Below, in pieces: positions 51,831 to 60,223 of a stretch of DNA of 64,000 nt. Numbering within the stretch: the first letter of the stretch is position 1; each line of letters begins with the position of its first letter. The notes under the pieces are model-generated. The model was not told the DNA's origin and made no database searches. It worked only from the letters and a program-made list of their open reading frames with translations. The stretch is from a virus: IMG/VR virus record IMGVR_UViG_3300032213_000542, positions 1 to 64,000 of that record; one strand, written 5' to 3'. The position numbers and the translations under genes are program-made.

Positions 51831-52257
51831 AATCCTATTGCCCCCGGGCATAGCACTACCAGACCACATCCAGCCTGTCGATAAGCCAGACGAAGATGCG
51901 GACAACGAAACCAAAGCAGGTGCGCTGCCGACCCCCACAGGTTGGAAGCTGCTGTGCGTAGTACCAGAAGTCGACGAAAAGATTGCCGGTACATCGCTCG
52001 ATCTCGTCAGAGACACTGCATCCATGCGACAAGAAGAGCACGCCACAACCGTGTTGTTCGTACTTCGTGTGGGCCCAGACGCGTACAAAGACCCGACCAA
52101 GTTCCCCGCAGGCGCGTGGTGCAAGGAAGGCGACTTCGTGCTCGTGCGTACATATTCCGGTACGCGTTTCAAGATTTTCGGAAAAGAGTTCCGCCTGATC
52201 AATGACGATCAAGTGGATGCTGTTGTGCAAGACCCTCGTGGTTTAACCCGCGCATAA
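51823..52257 (+). CDS. GroES-like co-chaperonin
   Basis: A 144-residue protein. After a ~35-residue N-terminal extension the sequence follows the GroES/Cpn10 plan: TGWKLLCVVPEVDEKI (first strands), a mobile-loop region (~60-75), VLRVGPDAYKDPTKFPAGAWCKEGDFVLVRTYSGTRFKIFGKEFRLINDDQV with the late strands and the conserved xxDDxxAVV-type end. It sits among capsid genes, like T4 gp31, so it probably redirects host GroEL to fold the capsid protein. Start at ATG 51823 rather than a longer frame. Confidence 0.8.
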   Translation: MSEILLPPGIALPDHIQPVDKPDEDADNETKAGALPTPTGWKLLCVVPEVDEKIAGTSLDLVRDTASMRQEEHATTVLFVLRVGPDAYKDPTKFPAGAWCKEGDFVLVRTYSGTRFKIFGKEFRLINDDQVDAVVQDPRGLTRA

Positions 52258-52266
52258 GGAGTAGTG

Positions 52267-53211
52267 ATGCCGCCTGACGAATTTAAATTCCCCGACGAAG
52301 TCGAAGAAAAGAAGGTCGAAGTCACCACTGATGACGACATCGAAGTCGAAATAGTTGACGACACGCCTGAGAAGGACCGTGGCCGTAAACCTTTGGACCG
52401 TGAGGTCGAAGACCCAACAGATGAGGAGATCGAGAAGTACACACGCGGTGCTCAAGATCGAATCAAGGAACTCACACATGCTCGTCATGATGAGCGCCGT
52501 GCCAAAGAAGCTACTCTGCGCGAAAAGCAAGAACTTGAGCGTCTTACACAACAGTTGCTGGAGGAGAACAAAAAACTCCGCCAAAACGTCAACACAGGCA
52601 CTGAACAGTTTGTAGCCCAAGCCAAGACGCTGGCTGAGTCTGAGCTGGAAAAAGCACGCCGTGAGTACAAGGCCGCACAAGAGTCATTTGACTCCGATGC
52701 CATCCTTGCCGCTCAAGAGGCACTTCTCGACGCCAAGATGAAAATGGAGGCAGCGAAAAATTTTCGTCCAGCCCCTTTACAAGTCGATGAAGATGATGTA
52801 CAAACTAGCCATCGCGAACCCCAACGCGTACAACCGGACGAAAAAACCTTGCGCTGGCAAGCTAAAAACCAGTGGTTCGGAGCTGATGGGTTTGAGGAAG
52901 TTACCAGCTATGCACTAGGGCTGCACCAAAAGCTAGTGAACTCGGGGACCGACCCAAGGTCTGATGAGTACTTCGAGCAGATTGATGCTCGCGTGAAGTC
53001 AAAGTTTCCCGAAGTTTTCGGGGAAGTCGACAAGCCTTCGCACGGTGAGTCTTCAAGAAAACCTACGTCCGTCGTAGCTCCCGCCACAAGATCGTCGGGG
53101 GCTAAAAAAGTCCAACTGACGACAACACAGCTCGCGCTGGCTAAGAAGTTTGGATTGACACCGCAGCAATACGCTGCACAAGTAGCAAAATTGGAGAATC
53201 AAAATGGCTGA
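52267..53211 (+). CDS. Scaffolding-like capsid assembly protein
   Basis: A 314-residue protein. It has an acidic N-terminus, a long coiled coil (~75-150), and a C-terminal region ending in a Leu/Ala helix (TTTQLALAKKFGLTPQQYAAQVA). This arrangement and its place between the chaperone and capsid genes match a scaffold. ATG 52267 is preferred over GTG 52264 for distance from AAGGAG. Confidence 0.65.
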   Translation: MPPDEFKFPDEVEEKKVEVTTDDDIEVEIVDDTPEKDRGRKPLDREVEDPTDEEIEKYTRGAQDRIKELTHARHDERRAKEATLREKQELERLTQQLLEENKKLRQNVNTGTEQFVAQAKTLAESELEKARREYKAAQESFDSDAILAAQEALLDAKMKMEAAKNFRPAPLQVDEDDVQTSHREPQRVQPDEKTLRWQAKNQWFGADGFEEVTSYALGLHQKLVNSGTDPRSDEYFEQIDARVKSKFPEVFGEVDKPSHGESSRKPTSVVAPATRSSGAKKVQLTTTQLALAKKFGLTPQQYAAQVAKLENQNG

Positions 53212-53656
53212 AAACCGTACACCCCGTGACTTAGTTTCACGCGAAAAAAATGCTCGCGCAGTCTATGTACCGCCGACATCTCTGCCCGATCCGACACCTG
53301 AGCCCGGAGTTGTGTTTCGCTGGATTGCGACGCACGTTCTAGGACAGGCGGACCCCACCAACGTGTCTCGTAAGATGCGCGAAGGTTGGGAACCTGTGAA
53401 GGCAGAAGACCATCCGGAGTTGCAACTGTTCGGTAATGAAAAGACCGGGAACGTGGAAATTGGTGGCCTCATGTTATGCAAGATGTCCATCGAAAAAGCG
53501 CAAGCCCGTGATGATTATTACAACGCGCAGGCGCAAAATCAGATGGATTCAGTGGACAACCACTTCATGCGAAACAACGATCCTCGTATGCCTTTGTTCA
53601 GCGATCGCAAGTCAACGAACACTCGCGGAGGGGGTTTTGGTTCAGGTTCTAAGTAA
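53204..53656 (+). CDS. Minor capsid-region protein
   Basis: A 150-residue protein. It has a Pro-rich N-terminus, a central domain (FRWIATHVLGQADPTNVSRKMREGWEPV), and a Gly/Ser-rich end. It overlaps the scaffold by 8 bp. Its position before the capsid genes suggests a head component; function unknown. Confidence 0.6.
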   Translation: MAENRTPRDLVSREKNARAVYVPPTSLPDPTPEPGVVFRWIATHVLGQADPTNVSRKMREGWEPVKAEDHPELQLFGNEKTGNVEIGGLMLCKMSIEKAQARDDYYNAQAQNQMDSVDNHFMRNNDPRMPLFSDRKSTNTRGGGFGSGSK

Positions 53657-53671
53657 ACAAGGAGTCCTTAA

Positions 53672-54274
53672 ATGGCAACAACCGCTTCTCCCTACGGTCT
53701 AAAACCCGTAAATCGCGTTGATGGAATGCCTTATGCTGGTGCAACTCAGACTTTTCTGATTGACCCTGCTGGCGAAGCCACCAACATTTTTAACGGCCAA
53801 GTCGTTATCATTGGTGCAGATGGCTATTTGGCTATCTCTACTGCTACCGGCGCTGACATCACGACCAATAACCTCGGTGGTAACGGCGTGGGCGCTATCG
53901 GCGTGTTCGTTGGTTGCGAGTATGTGAATGCTCAAGGCCAAGTGATCAACAGCCAATACTATCCTTCGGGCACAACTGGTGTGGTCACTGCTAAGGTCGT
54001 TACTGACCCTAACGTCGTGTTCCAAGCTCAGTTGGACGGCTCTGCCGCTCAAACTGCTTTGGGTACCAACACCTTCTTTGCCGCTGTGCAGAGCACCAGC
54101 ACTGGTTCTACCACTACTGGCAACTCTACAAGTGCTTTGGAGTCTACTGTTGTGACAACCGCCGCCGCCTTCCGTATTGTTGGTTTTGCCTCCGGCCCCG
54201 GCGACAATTTCACAGACGTGTTGGTGAAGTTCAACCCAAGTGCTCACAGCTATTTGAACGCTGTTGGTCTGTAA
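53672..54274 (+). CDS. Capsid decoration-type protein
   Basis: A 200-residue Ser/Thr/Gly-rich beta protein starting SPYGLKPVNRVDGMPYAGATQT, a pattern often seen in proteins next to phage major capsid genes. It may stud the capsid surface. Start follows AAGGAG. Confidence 0.65.
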   Translation: MATTASPYGLKPVNRVDGMPYAGATQTFLIDPAGEATNIFNGQVVIIGADGYLAISTATGADITTNNLGGNGVGAIGVFVGCEYVNAQGQVINSQYYPSGTTGVVTAKVVTDPNVVFQAQLDGSAAQTALGTNTFFAAVQSTSTGSTTTGNSTSALESTVVTTAAAFRIVGFASGPGDNFTDVLVKFNPSAHSYLNAVGL

Positions 54275-54287
54275 GGAGTAATTAAAC

Positions 54288-55217
54288 ATGGCTATTTCAC
54301 GCGCACAACTGCTCAAAGAATTGCTGCCCGGCCTGAACGCTTTGTTCGGCATGGAGTACGCACGCTACGGCGAAGAGCACAAGGAAATCTACGAGACAGA
54401 GAAATCTGAGCGTAGCTTTGAAGAAGAAACCAAGTTGGCCGGCTTCGGTGCAGCTCCTGTTAAGAACGAAGGTTCTGCCATTGCTTATGACAATGCGCAA
54501 GAAGCGTTCACAGCACGCTACAACCACGAAACCATCGCCTTGGGCTTCTCGATCACTGAAGAAGCTGTTGAAGACAACTTGTACGACAGCCTGTCTGCTC
54601 GTTACACCAAGTCTTTGGCTCGCGCTATGGCTTACACCAAGCAAGTTAAAGCTGCCGCTGTTATCAACAACGGTTTCAGCCAGAACTACCTTGGCGGCGA
54701 CGGCGTGTCTTTGTTCGGTGTTAACTCCAGCGGCACTCGCGTCGGTCACCCACTGATCAACGGCGGCGTTAACTACAACAGCCCGACTGTTGCTGTTGAC
54801 TTGAACGAAACTTCGTTGGAAAACGCTGTGATTCAGATCGCTGCGTGGACTGATGAACGCGGTCTGTTGATCGCTGCTAAGCCTGTCAAGATGGTGATCC
54901 CACCAGCTTTGATGTTCGTGGCTAAGCGTTTGCTCGACACCGAGTTGCGCGTTTCTACTGCTGACAACGACATCAACGCGTTGAAGCAAATGGGCGCTAT
55001 CCCCGGTGGCTACACCGTCAACCACTTCTTGACCGACAGCAATGCTTGGTTCTTGACGACTGACGTGCCAAACGGCTTGAAGCACTTCGAGCGTTCGCCT
55101 TTGACTAACAGCATGGACGGTGACTTTGACACTGGCAACGTGCGTTACAAGGCTCGCGAGCGTTACAGCTTCGGCTGGTCTGATCCCCTCGGTATGTGGG
55201 GTTCTGCTGGCGCTTAA
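54288..55217 (+). CDS. Major capsid protein
   Basis: A 309-residue protein. An N-terminal helix (RAQLLKELLPGLNALF), an EEHKEIYETEKSERSFEEETKLAG extended region, and a body with HETIALGFSITEEAVEDNLYDSL are typical of HK97-fold capsid subunits. It is strongly codon-biased, as highly expressed phage genes are. It is the main shell protein, followed by a strong terminator. Confidence 0.88.
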   Translation: MAISRAQLLKELLPGLNALFGMEYARYGEEHKEIYETEKSERSFEEETKLAGFGAAPVKNEGSAIAYDNAQEAFTARYNHETIALGFSITEEAVEDNLYDSLSARYTKSLARAMAYTKQVKAAAVINNGFSQNYLGGDGVSLFGVNSSGTRVGHPLINGGVNYNSPTVAVDLNETSLENAVIQIAAWTDERGLLIAAKPVKMVIPPALMFVAKRLLDTELRVSTADNDINALKQMGAIPGGYTVNHFLTDSNAWFLTTDVPNGLKHFERSPLTNSMDGDFDTGNVRYKARERYSFGWSDPLGMWGSAGA

Positions 55218-55231
55218 TTGCACGGCACGAG

Positions 55232-55259
55232 AAAAGGAGCTTCGGCTCCTTTTCTTTTA
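55232..55259 (+). terminator. Terminator after the major capsid gene
   Basis: AAAAGGAGC/GCTCCTTTT stem with a TTCG tetraloop followed by CTTTT, 15 bp after the capsid stop. A strong rho-independent terminator or mRNA-stabilising end. Confidence 0.75.
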
Positions 55260-55260
55260 C

Positions 55261-55366
55261 TTAAATCAGGTGTATATTTGCACCATCTCGGGATTTCCGG
55301 GGCGTATGACTGACCGAGCAGACGACATGCAGACTACGCCCTTAACTTGCATGTAAGGACATTGAC
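55261..55366 (+). other. Short gap downstream of the capsid terminator
   Basis: This stretch has a short frame (MTDRADDMQTTPLTCM) reading into the next ribosome binding site, but no persuasive site of its own. It may hold a weak promoter for the next transcript; I cannot identify one reliably. Confidence 0.3.
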
Positions 55367-55906
55367 ATGGCACGCACTACTTTTCAAGGCCCAGTACGTT
55401 CATTGGGCGGCATCTATCAACAAGGCCCCGCCTCTGTTGTTGACATCACTTCTAGCACTACGTTGAACCCTGTGGATCACGGCGGTCGCATCCTCACAGT
55501 TGGCGGCTCTTTGGCCGCTGCTTTGACACTGACTTTGCCTTCGATCAACGTGAGCACCAACGCAGTGACTTCTGGCCCCGGCCAAGACCCCAACACTTTG
55601 AACAACGAAGGCGTTGTTTACACAATCTGGGTTCCAACAACCATCAGCACCAGCTCTTTGAAGATTGGTACAGACGGCACTGACAAGTTTGTCGGTTCTG
55701 TGATTTCTGTGGACACAGACACTTCCGGCGCTGTGGTGGGCTTTACTGCTGGCGCATCAAACGACTTCATCAACTTGAACGGCACCACAACTGGTGGCGT
55801 TGCAGGTACTTGGATTCAGATCGTTGCCGTGGCCGCAAACAAGTACATGGTGACAGGTACCGTGAACGGTTCCGGTATTGTTGCCACACCTTTTGCTGAC
55901 GCTTAA
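55367..55906 (+). CDS. Capsid-associated beta protein
   Basis: A 179-residue Thr/Ser/Gly/Val-rich beta protein (RSLGGIYQQGPASVVDI start). Composition and position suggest a head fibre or decoration protein. Its ribosome binding site is GTAAGGA. Confidence 0.6.
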   Translation: MARTTFQGPVRSLGGIYQQGPASVVDITSSTTLNPVDHGGRILTVGGSLAAALTLTLPSINVSTNAVTSGPGQDPNTLNNEGVVYTIWVPTTISTSSLKIGTDGTDKFVGSVISVDTDTSGAVVGFTAGASNDFINLNGTTTGGVAGTWIQIVAVAANKYMVTGTVNGSGIVATPFADA

Positions 55907-55914
55907 TTGATCTC

Positions 55915-55930
55915 GGGGGCTTCGGCCCCC
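55915..55930 (+). terminator. GC hairpin with TTCG loop
   Basis: GGGGGC-TTCG-GCCCCC after the stop at 55906, without a U-tract. It is the same hairpin type as at 27501; probably an mRNA 3' stabiliser or weak terminator. Confidence 0.45.
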
Positions 55931-55950
55931 ACTAAACAAGGAGATTTATT

Positions 55951-56460
55951 ATGACAATGCAAACCGACGTAAAACAGGCGCACTTAAACACGTCTGGTTT
56001 TTTAGTTCTTGGTAGAAACCGTGTTCGCGGAATTTCTTTTGTTGGCTCGGCGACCGCTGGGTATGTAACACTGTTTGACACAGCAACAGCCCCAGTTACT
56101 ACAGCGACTTACGGACGTTCGGGCACAACAATTACAGTTTCAGCAACTGGTCACGGGCTTTCAACAGGCGACCAGATCGGGGCTGACTTTGCTGCTGGTA
56201 CAGGCGGCACAGGCACTAACGGCAACTACATTGTTACCGTAACCAACGCAAACACTTTTACAGTGACCGACATTAACTCTGGCAGTATTACTGCTGGGGC
56301 GTCTATGGTTTACGCCAGCCGTTGGTTGTTGACGTATGACGTGGCTGCTAGCGACACATTTAACAACGCACCGTTTATTCCAGCAGAAGGTGTACTGGCG
56401 TTGAATGGTGTGTATGCGCAGGTTTCCAACGTAGTAGCAGTAAACATTTACTACGGCTAA
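55951..56460 (+). CDS. Structural protein with Ig-like beta segment
   Basis: A 169-residue protein. Residues ~50-110 (GTTITVSATGHGLSTGDQIGADFA ... YIVTVTNANTFTVTD) are an Ig-like or carbohydrate-binding beta motif frequently embedded in phage virion proteins. It lies in the late region between head and tail genes. Start behind AAGGAGATTTATT. Confidence 0.6.
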   Translation: MTMQTDVKQAHLNTSGFLVLGRNRVRGISFVGSATAGYVTLFDTATAPVTTATYGRSGTTITVSATGHGLSTGDQIGADFAAGTGGTGTNGNYIVTVTNANTFTVTDINSGSITAGASMVYASRWLLTYDVAASDTFNNAPFIPAEGVLALNGVYAQVSNVVAVNIYYG

Positions 56461-56463
56461 GTC

Positions 56464-56715
56464 ATGGAAACAATGGTCTGGAACCTCATCCTTTCAGCAG
56501 GCCTCGGCCTGCTGACGTGGGTATTGAAGGAGAAGTCCAATGAACTCGCTCGCGTCACGATCTTACTCAATCGCACAAGAGAAGAAATTGCGAAAGAGTA
56601 CGTCACCAAAATCGAAGTCCACGCCGACATTAACAGGGTCTTGGACCGGCTTGATCGCTTGGATGAAAAATTGGACAGACTTATGGAGAAGCGCGGTGCC
56701 CTCGGTCAGTCTTAA
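56464..56715 (+). CDS. Small membrane-anchored coiled-coil protein
   Basis: An 83-residue protein with one N-terminal membrane helix (~4-21) and a C-terminal coiled coil (~50-80, INRVLDRLDRLDEKLDRLME). This resembles XhlA-type or spanin-like lysis accessory proteins, but the gene is far from the lysis cassette. Function uncertain. Confidence 0.6.
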   Translation: METMVWNLILSAGLGLLTWVLKEKSNELARVTILLNRTREEIAKEYVTKIEVHADINRVLDRLDRLDEKLDRLMEKRGALGQS

Positions 56716-57034
56716 ACAAAAAAATTTGATGGATGCAGCGGCGCACAACCCTGCATTTGCCAAAAAGGTCGGCATCCCTTCAAAGGTTGCCAAAGAGTTC
56801 AGTACGGCCAGTAAAGGCCAAAAATTTTCAAAAGGTGGTGATACTATGGCAACAAAGAGCAACGGCATTATTAAAGCCAAAATGGGCGCAGTTCGTACAG
56901 CAGCCCCAAGCAAAGACGGCATCGCATCCAAGGGTAAAACCAAGGGCAAGATGATCACTATGGCCGGCGGCAAACCTCTGGGCATGAAGGCTGGCGGCAT
57001 GGCCAAAGGCATGAAGTACGGCGGTAAGTGCTAA
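56696..57034 (+). CDS. Lys/Gly-rich protein, apparent fusion of two small phage proteins
   Basis: A 112-residue protein with a GTG start at 56696 behind GGAGAAGCGCG. The N-terminal half (QKNLMDAAAHNPAFAKKVGIP) matches a widespread small phage motif (DUF3008-like). The C-terminal half (from ATG 56846, which has its own weak site) is rich in Lys/Gly/Met and ends GGMAKGMKYGGKC. They may be translated as one or two products. Confidence 0.55.
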   Translation: MPSVSLKQKNLMDAAAHNPAFAKKVGIPSKVAKEFSTASKGQKFSKGGDTMATKSNGIIKAKMGAVRTAAPSKDGIASKGKTKGKMITMAGGKPLGMKAGGMAKGMKYGGKC

Positions 57035-57037
57035 ATC

Positions 57038-57316
57038 ATGATGGCCAGCCGCGGTATGGGGGACATCTCCCCCTCTAAGATGCCCAAGGGCAAGAAGATT
57101 ACCCGCAAGGATAATCCGAACGAGGTCGAGATGTTCGCCGAAGGCGGCAAAGTCAATGCTGCCGGTAATTACACCAAACCCTCTCTTCGCAAGAAGATTG
57201 TGTCTCAGGTGAAAGCCGCGGCAACTCACGGCACTGGCGCAGGTCAGTGGTCTGCCCGTAAAAGCCAGCTTGTAGCTAAAAAATACAAAGCATCTGGTGG
57301 TGGATATCGTGACTAA
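57038..57316 (+). CDS. Small Lys-rich late protein
   Basis: A 92-residue basic protein (SRGMGDISPSKMPKGKK ... GKVNAAGNYTKPSLRKKIV ... GQWSARKSQLVAKKYKASGGGYRD). This pattern is common in small proteins next to phage adaptor genes and may be a minor virion component. Its end overlaps the nuclease gene by 8 bp. Confidence 0.65.
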   Translation: MMASRGMGDISPSKMPKGKKITRKDNPNEVEMFAEGGKVNAAGNYTKPSLRKKIVSQVKAAATHGTGAGQWSARKSQLVAKKYKASGGGYRD

Positions 57317-57767
57317 AGTTTGTACACAGTGCGCAGTGGATAAACCGTTGACTGACTTTTTCAGTCGCGGGGGAAAACTCGCGCATTTGTATAAATCAAA
57401 GTGCAAGCTCTGTATGCAGGCGCAGCGTCAGGAGTGGGCGGTACAAAACAAAGACCACCTAAATGACTGGCGTAGAAAAAATTGGGTGACGGCAGATCGT
57501 CGATTAAAACGTCGGGGGGCCACCCAAAAACTATATGACGAGCTTTACGAGGCTCAACGTGGGTGTTGCGCAATCTGCTCTGAGCCTGAAGAAAAGTTTA
57601 GCTGGCTATGTATTGACCACGACCACACCACTGGTAGGATACGTGGCTTGCTCTGCCCTAACTGCAATCGTGGGATTGGTTTGTTGAAAGACAGCGCTGA
57701 GCTGTTACAAAAAGCTCAACATTACTTAGAATCTGCTAAGGTAGAAGGGGTAGAACATGTCTCTTAA
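57309..57767 (+). CDS. Endonuclease VII-like HNH nuclease
   Basis: A 152-residue protein. CxxC-x-F (VCTQCAVDKPLTDFF) near the N-terminus; the C-terminal half has CCAIC ... LCIDHDHTTGRIRGLLCPNCNRGIGLLKDS, the recombination endonuclease VII pattern (zinc ligands and IDHDH). Probably a structure-specific or homing nuclease. GTG 57309 is preferred over upstream GTGs. It overlaps both neighbours slightly, suggesting an inserted mobile gene well adapted to the operon. Confidence 0.82.
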   Translation: MTKVCTQCAVDKPLTDFFSRGGKLAHLYKSKCKLCMQAQRQEWAVQNKDHLNDWRRKNWVTADRRLKRRGATQKLYDELYEAQRGCCAICSEPEEKFSWLCIDHDHTTGRIRGLLCPNCNRGIGLLKDSAELLQKAQHYLESAKVEGVEHVS

Positions 57768-57996
57768 AGCGCCGCAGAAATCCCTGAAGGATTGGGGCGA
57801 CCAGAAATGGAGAACCAAAAGTGGAAAACCGTCTAGCAAAACAGGTGAAAGATACCTTCCTGAAGCTGCGATCAAAAGCCTCAGCCCTGCTGAGTACGCT
57901 GCAACAACGCGTGCGAAACGCGCTGGCAAAAAAGCCGGAAAACAATTCGTAGCCCAACCAAAAACCGTGGCAAAGAAAACAGCGAGGTTCAGATAA
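57757..57996 (+). CDS. Small basic late protein
   Basis: A 79-residue Lys/Arg-rich protein (LKDWGDQKWRTKSGKPSSKTGERYLP) resembling a small family (DUF5872-like) found in many phages. It may bind nucleic acid or be a virion component. TAATG-type overlap with the next gene. Confidence 0.65.
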   Translation: MSLKAPQKSLKDWGDQKWRTKSGKPSSKTGERYLPEAAIKSLSPAEYAATTRAKRAGKKAGKQFVAQPKTVAKKTARFR

Positions 57997-58250
57997 TGGC
58001 TAAGTCACCAGCATGGCAACGTAAAGAAGGTAAGTCCGAAAAGGGCGGTTTGAACGCCAAAGGACGTGCGTCTTACAACAAGGCAAACCCCGGCAAGCCC
58101 GGTCTGAAGGCTCCACAGCCTGAAGGCGGACCCCGTAAAAAGTCCTTCTGTGCCCGTATGTCTGGCATGAAGGCCAAGCTGACTTCTGAGAAGACAGCCA
58201 AAGACCCGAACTCTCGGATCAACAAATCTTTAAGAGCTTGGAAATGCTAA
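57996..58250 (+). CDS. Small basic late protein (DUF6321-like)
   Basis: An 84-residue protein. KSPAWQRKEGKSEKGGLNAKGRAS is a recognisable motif of a widespread phage family. Strongly basic, with two Cys. Function unknown; one of five adjacent Lys-rich proteins. Confidence 0.7.
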   Translation: MAKSPAWQRKEGKSEKGGLNAKGRASYNKANPGKPGLKAPQPEGGPRKKSFCARMSGMKAKLTSEKTAKDPNSRINKSLRAWKC

Positions 58251-59174
58251 ATGGCAAACACCTCTGGATCAACAGGTTTTAACCTAGACCTCACCGAGCT
58301 GGTAGAGGAAGCGTTTGAGCGCGTCGGTTCAGAGATGCGCACAGGCTACGACCTGCGCACAGCGCGTCGGTCTTTGAATCTTTTGTTCGCCGATTGGGCC
58401 AACCGCGGCGTTAACATGTGGACGTTTGAGCAAGGCACAATTGATTTGGTTGCTGGCCAGAACACCTATGCACTGCCAAATGACACTGTGGATTTGCTTG
58501 AACATGTGATCCGCACGCAGGCTAACCAGACAGCCAACCAAGCTGACCTGACTATCACGCGTATTAGCGTTTCTACCTACGCTACGCTCCCAAACAAACT
58601 GCAACAAGCCCGTCCAATCCAAGTATGGGTGCAGCGTCTGGACGGTCAACAATCAGCTAACGGGGGCACACTTGCAACAACAATCACATCGACAAATACC
58701 ACGGTTACTGTTACCGACGCCTCTGGACTACCGTCAACCGGTTTTATCAAGATTGACAACGAGTACATCCAGTACGGTTACATCACGGGCAACACTTTGT
58801 ACAACTGTTTCCGTGGACAGAACAACTCAACCGCAGCCGCACACACCTCCGGTGCAACCGTCTACTGGGCCAAACTCCCAGCAATAACCGTGTGGCCAAC
58901 CCCTGACAACGCACAGCAGTATCAGTTCGTGTATTGGCGTATGCGTCGCGTGCAGGATGCTGGCGGCGGTGTGAACGTCATGGACGTGCCCTTCCGCTTT
59001 GTGCCTTGCATGACCGCAGGTCTGTCGTACTACTTGGCGCTCAAAGTCCCCGGTGGGCTTGACCGCTTACAAGTGCTTAAACAGCAGTACGACGAGGCTT
59101 GGGAGATTGCCGCAGGCGAGGACCAAGAGAAAGCCGCAGTACGATTTGTGCCGCGTCAACAGTTCATTGGCTAA
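58251..59174 (+). CDS. Head-tail adaptor/stabilisation-like protein
   Basis: A 307-residue protein. The N-terminal helical part (DLRTARRSLNLLFADWANRG) and the beta-rich body (IDLVAGQNTYALPNDTVDLLEHVI) resemble P22 gp4-like adaptors. A ~75-residue Thr/Ser-rich insert (~135-205) carries a TTITSTNTTVTVTDASGLP beta motif. It probably binds under the portal. Starts 1 bp after the preceding stop. Confidence 0.65.
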   Translation: MANTSGSTGFNLDLTELVEEAFERVGSEMRTGYDLRTARRSLNLLFADWANRGVNMWTFEQGTIDLVAGQNTYALPNDTVDLLEHVIRTQANQTANQADLTITRISVSTYATLPNKLQQARPIQVWVQRLDGQQSANGGTLATTITSTNTTVTVTDASGLPSTGFIKIDNEYIQYGYITGNTLYNCFRGQNNSTAAAHTSGATVYWAKLPAITVWPTPDNAQQYQFVYWRMRRVQDAGGGVNVMDVPFRFVPCMTAGLSYYLALKVPGGLDRLQVLKQQYDEAWEIAAGEDQEKAAVRFVPRQQFIG

Positions 59175-59178
59175 GCGT

Positions 59179-59637
59179 ATGAAAGACGAGCTTTTTCTAG
59201 CATGGGCGGCAGGTTTTTTTGACGGTGAAGGGTGCGTCCTTGTTTCTGAGCGAAAAAATCAAACTATTTATCAACTTTTTGTAAGCGTCACTCAACAAGA
59301 CCCGACCGCTTTACATCTTTTAAAACAACGTTTTGGTGGAAACGTGACCCCCGATAAAACGGCAGTGATTGGGTACGAGCGTAAACGCGGCGCGGTATTG
59401 TGTTGGCGTTGGAAATCAACAAGCAGTGTTGCGCATGACTTTTTAAAAGCAATCGAACCATACGTTGTGGTTAAAGCGGAACAAGTTCGAGTTGCATTGG
59501 CTTGGCCTACCCCCGGAAAAAAGTACAACGGTGTTGGGATGCCAGAAGAAATTCGAATTGCGCGACGTAAAATCATGCACGACTTACGAGCATTACGGCA
59601 GGCACACAAGGTGTTTTTGGAGGTTGCACATGGGTAA
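59179..59637 (+). CDS. LAGLIDADG-type homing endonuclease
   Basis: A 152-residue protein. LAWAAGFFDGEGCV (~8-21) is the LAGLIDADG helix with catalytic Asp/Glu, followed by a beta-rich DNA-contact region and a second helix. Probably a single-motif dimeric enzyme. It is free-standing between adaptor-region genes. Start at ATG 59179, 4 bp after the adaptor stop; a longer frame would overlap the adaptor. Confidence 0.78.
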   Translation: MKDELFLAWAAGFFDGEGCVLVSERKNQTIYQLFVSVTQQDPTALHLLKQRFGGNVTPDKTAVIGYERKRGAVLCWRWKSTSSVAHDFLKAIEPYVVVKAEQVRVALAWPTPGKKYNGVGMPEEIRIARRKIMHDLRALRQAHKVFLEVAHG

Positions 59638-60019
59638 CCGTTTTTCGTCCGGTAAGTATTCGATTGCGGAATGTGATCGTTGCGGGATGAGATTTAAACT
59701 GACAGACTTACGTCGTGAGGTCGTCAAGACCAAGAACTACGAGCTGCTGGTATGCGGCCCTTGCTGGGACCCTGACCACCCTCAGTTGCAACTGGGTATG
59801 TATCCGGTTGATGACCCTCAAGGCGTGCGTAACCCACGTCCTGATCGCAGCTACATAGCTTCTGGTTTGTTGGTGGACGGTCTTCCCGGTGAAGGCAGTA
59901 GAAACCTACAATGGGGCTGGGCACCGGTTGGCGGTGCTAGCTTTTTTGATGACGCCCTCACGCCAAACAACTTGGCATTGAGCGTAGAAATTGGTACAGT
60001 CAGTATCGTAACGACGTAA
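59630..60019 (+). CDS. Zinc-finger-like late protein
   Basis: A 129-residue protein. CDRCG (~15-19) and CGPCWDPDHPQLQ (~42-54) form a likely four-Cys zinc site. The rest is Gly/Asp/Arg-rich with a Thr/Val end. Small proteins with this CxxC pattern are often encoded near phage adaptor genes. Start ATG 59630 behind TTGGAGGTTGCAC. Confidence 0.65.
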   Translation: MGNRFSSGKYSIAECDRCGMRFKLTDLRREVVKTKNYELLVCGPCWDPDHPQLQLGMYPVDDPQGVRNPRPDRSYIASGLLVDGLPGEGSRNLQWGWAPVGGASFFDDALTPNNLALSVEIGTVSIVTT

Positions 60020-60029
60020 GGAGTCCCTC

Positions 60030-60221
60030 ATGGACAAGAAAGACTTAGCTCAGGACAAAAAGATGATCAAGACCGCTGTGGGCAAGCATGAGAAACACAT
60101 GCACCCCGGCAAGACACCTACCAAGCTGCGTGCTGGTGGCAAGACCAACAGCGACATGCTCAAGATGGGTCGTGGTCTGGCCAAGATTGCAAACCAAAAG
60201 TCCGCTGGACGTAAAGGCTAA
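60030..60221 (+). CDS. Small Lys-rich late protein
   Basis: A 63-residue strongly basic protein (KKDLAQDKKMIKTAVGKHEKHMHPGKTPTKL), a pattern seen in many phages. RBS AAGGAG. Probably a minor virion or DNA-associated protein; unproven. Confidence 0.65.
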   Translation: MDKKDLAQDKKMIKTAVGKHEKHMHPGKTPTKLRAGGKTNSDMLKMGRGLAKIANQKSAGRKG

Positions 60222-60223
60222 TC

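Noticed and set aside
54297-55223. Long minus-strand frame across the capsid gene
   Set aside because: A shadow of the strongly codon-biased capsid gene, opposite to operon direction, with no translation signals.
57060-57076. GGGGGACATCTCCCCC as another copy of the intergenic palindrome
   Set aside because: It is inside a coding sequence, imperfect, and outside the 43-46 kb cluster.
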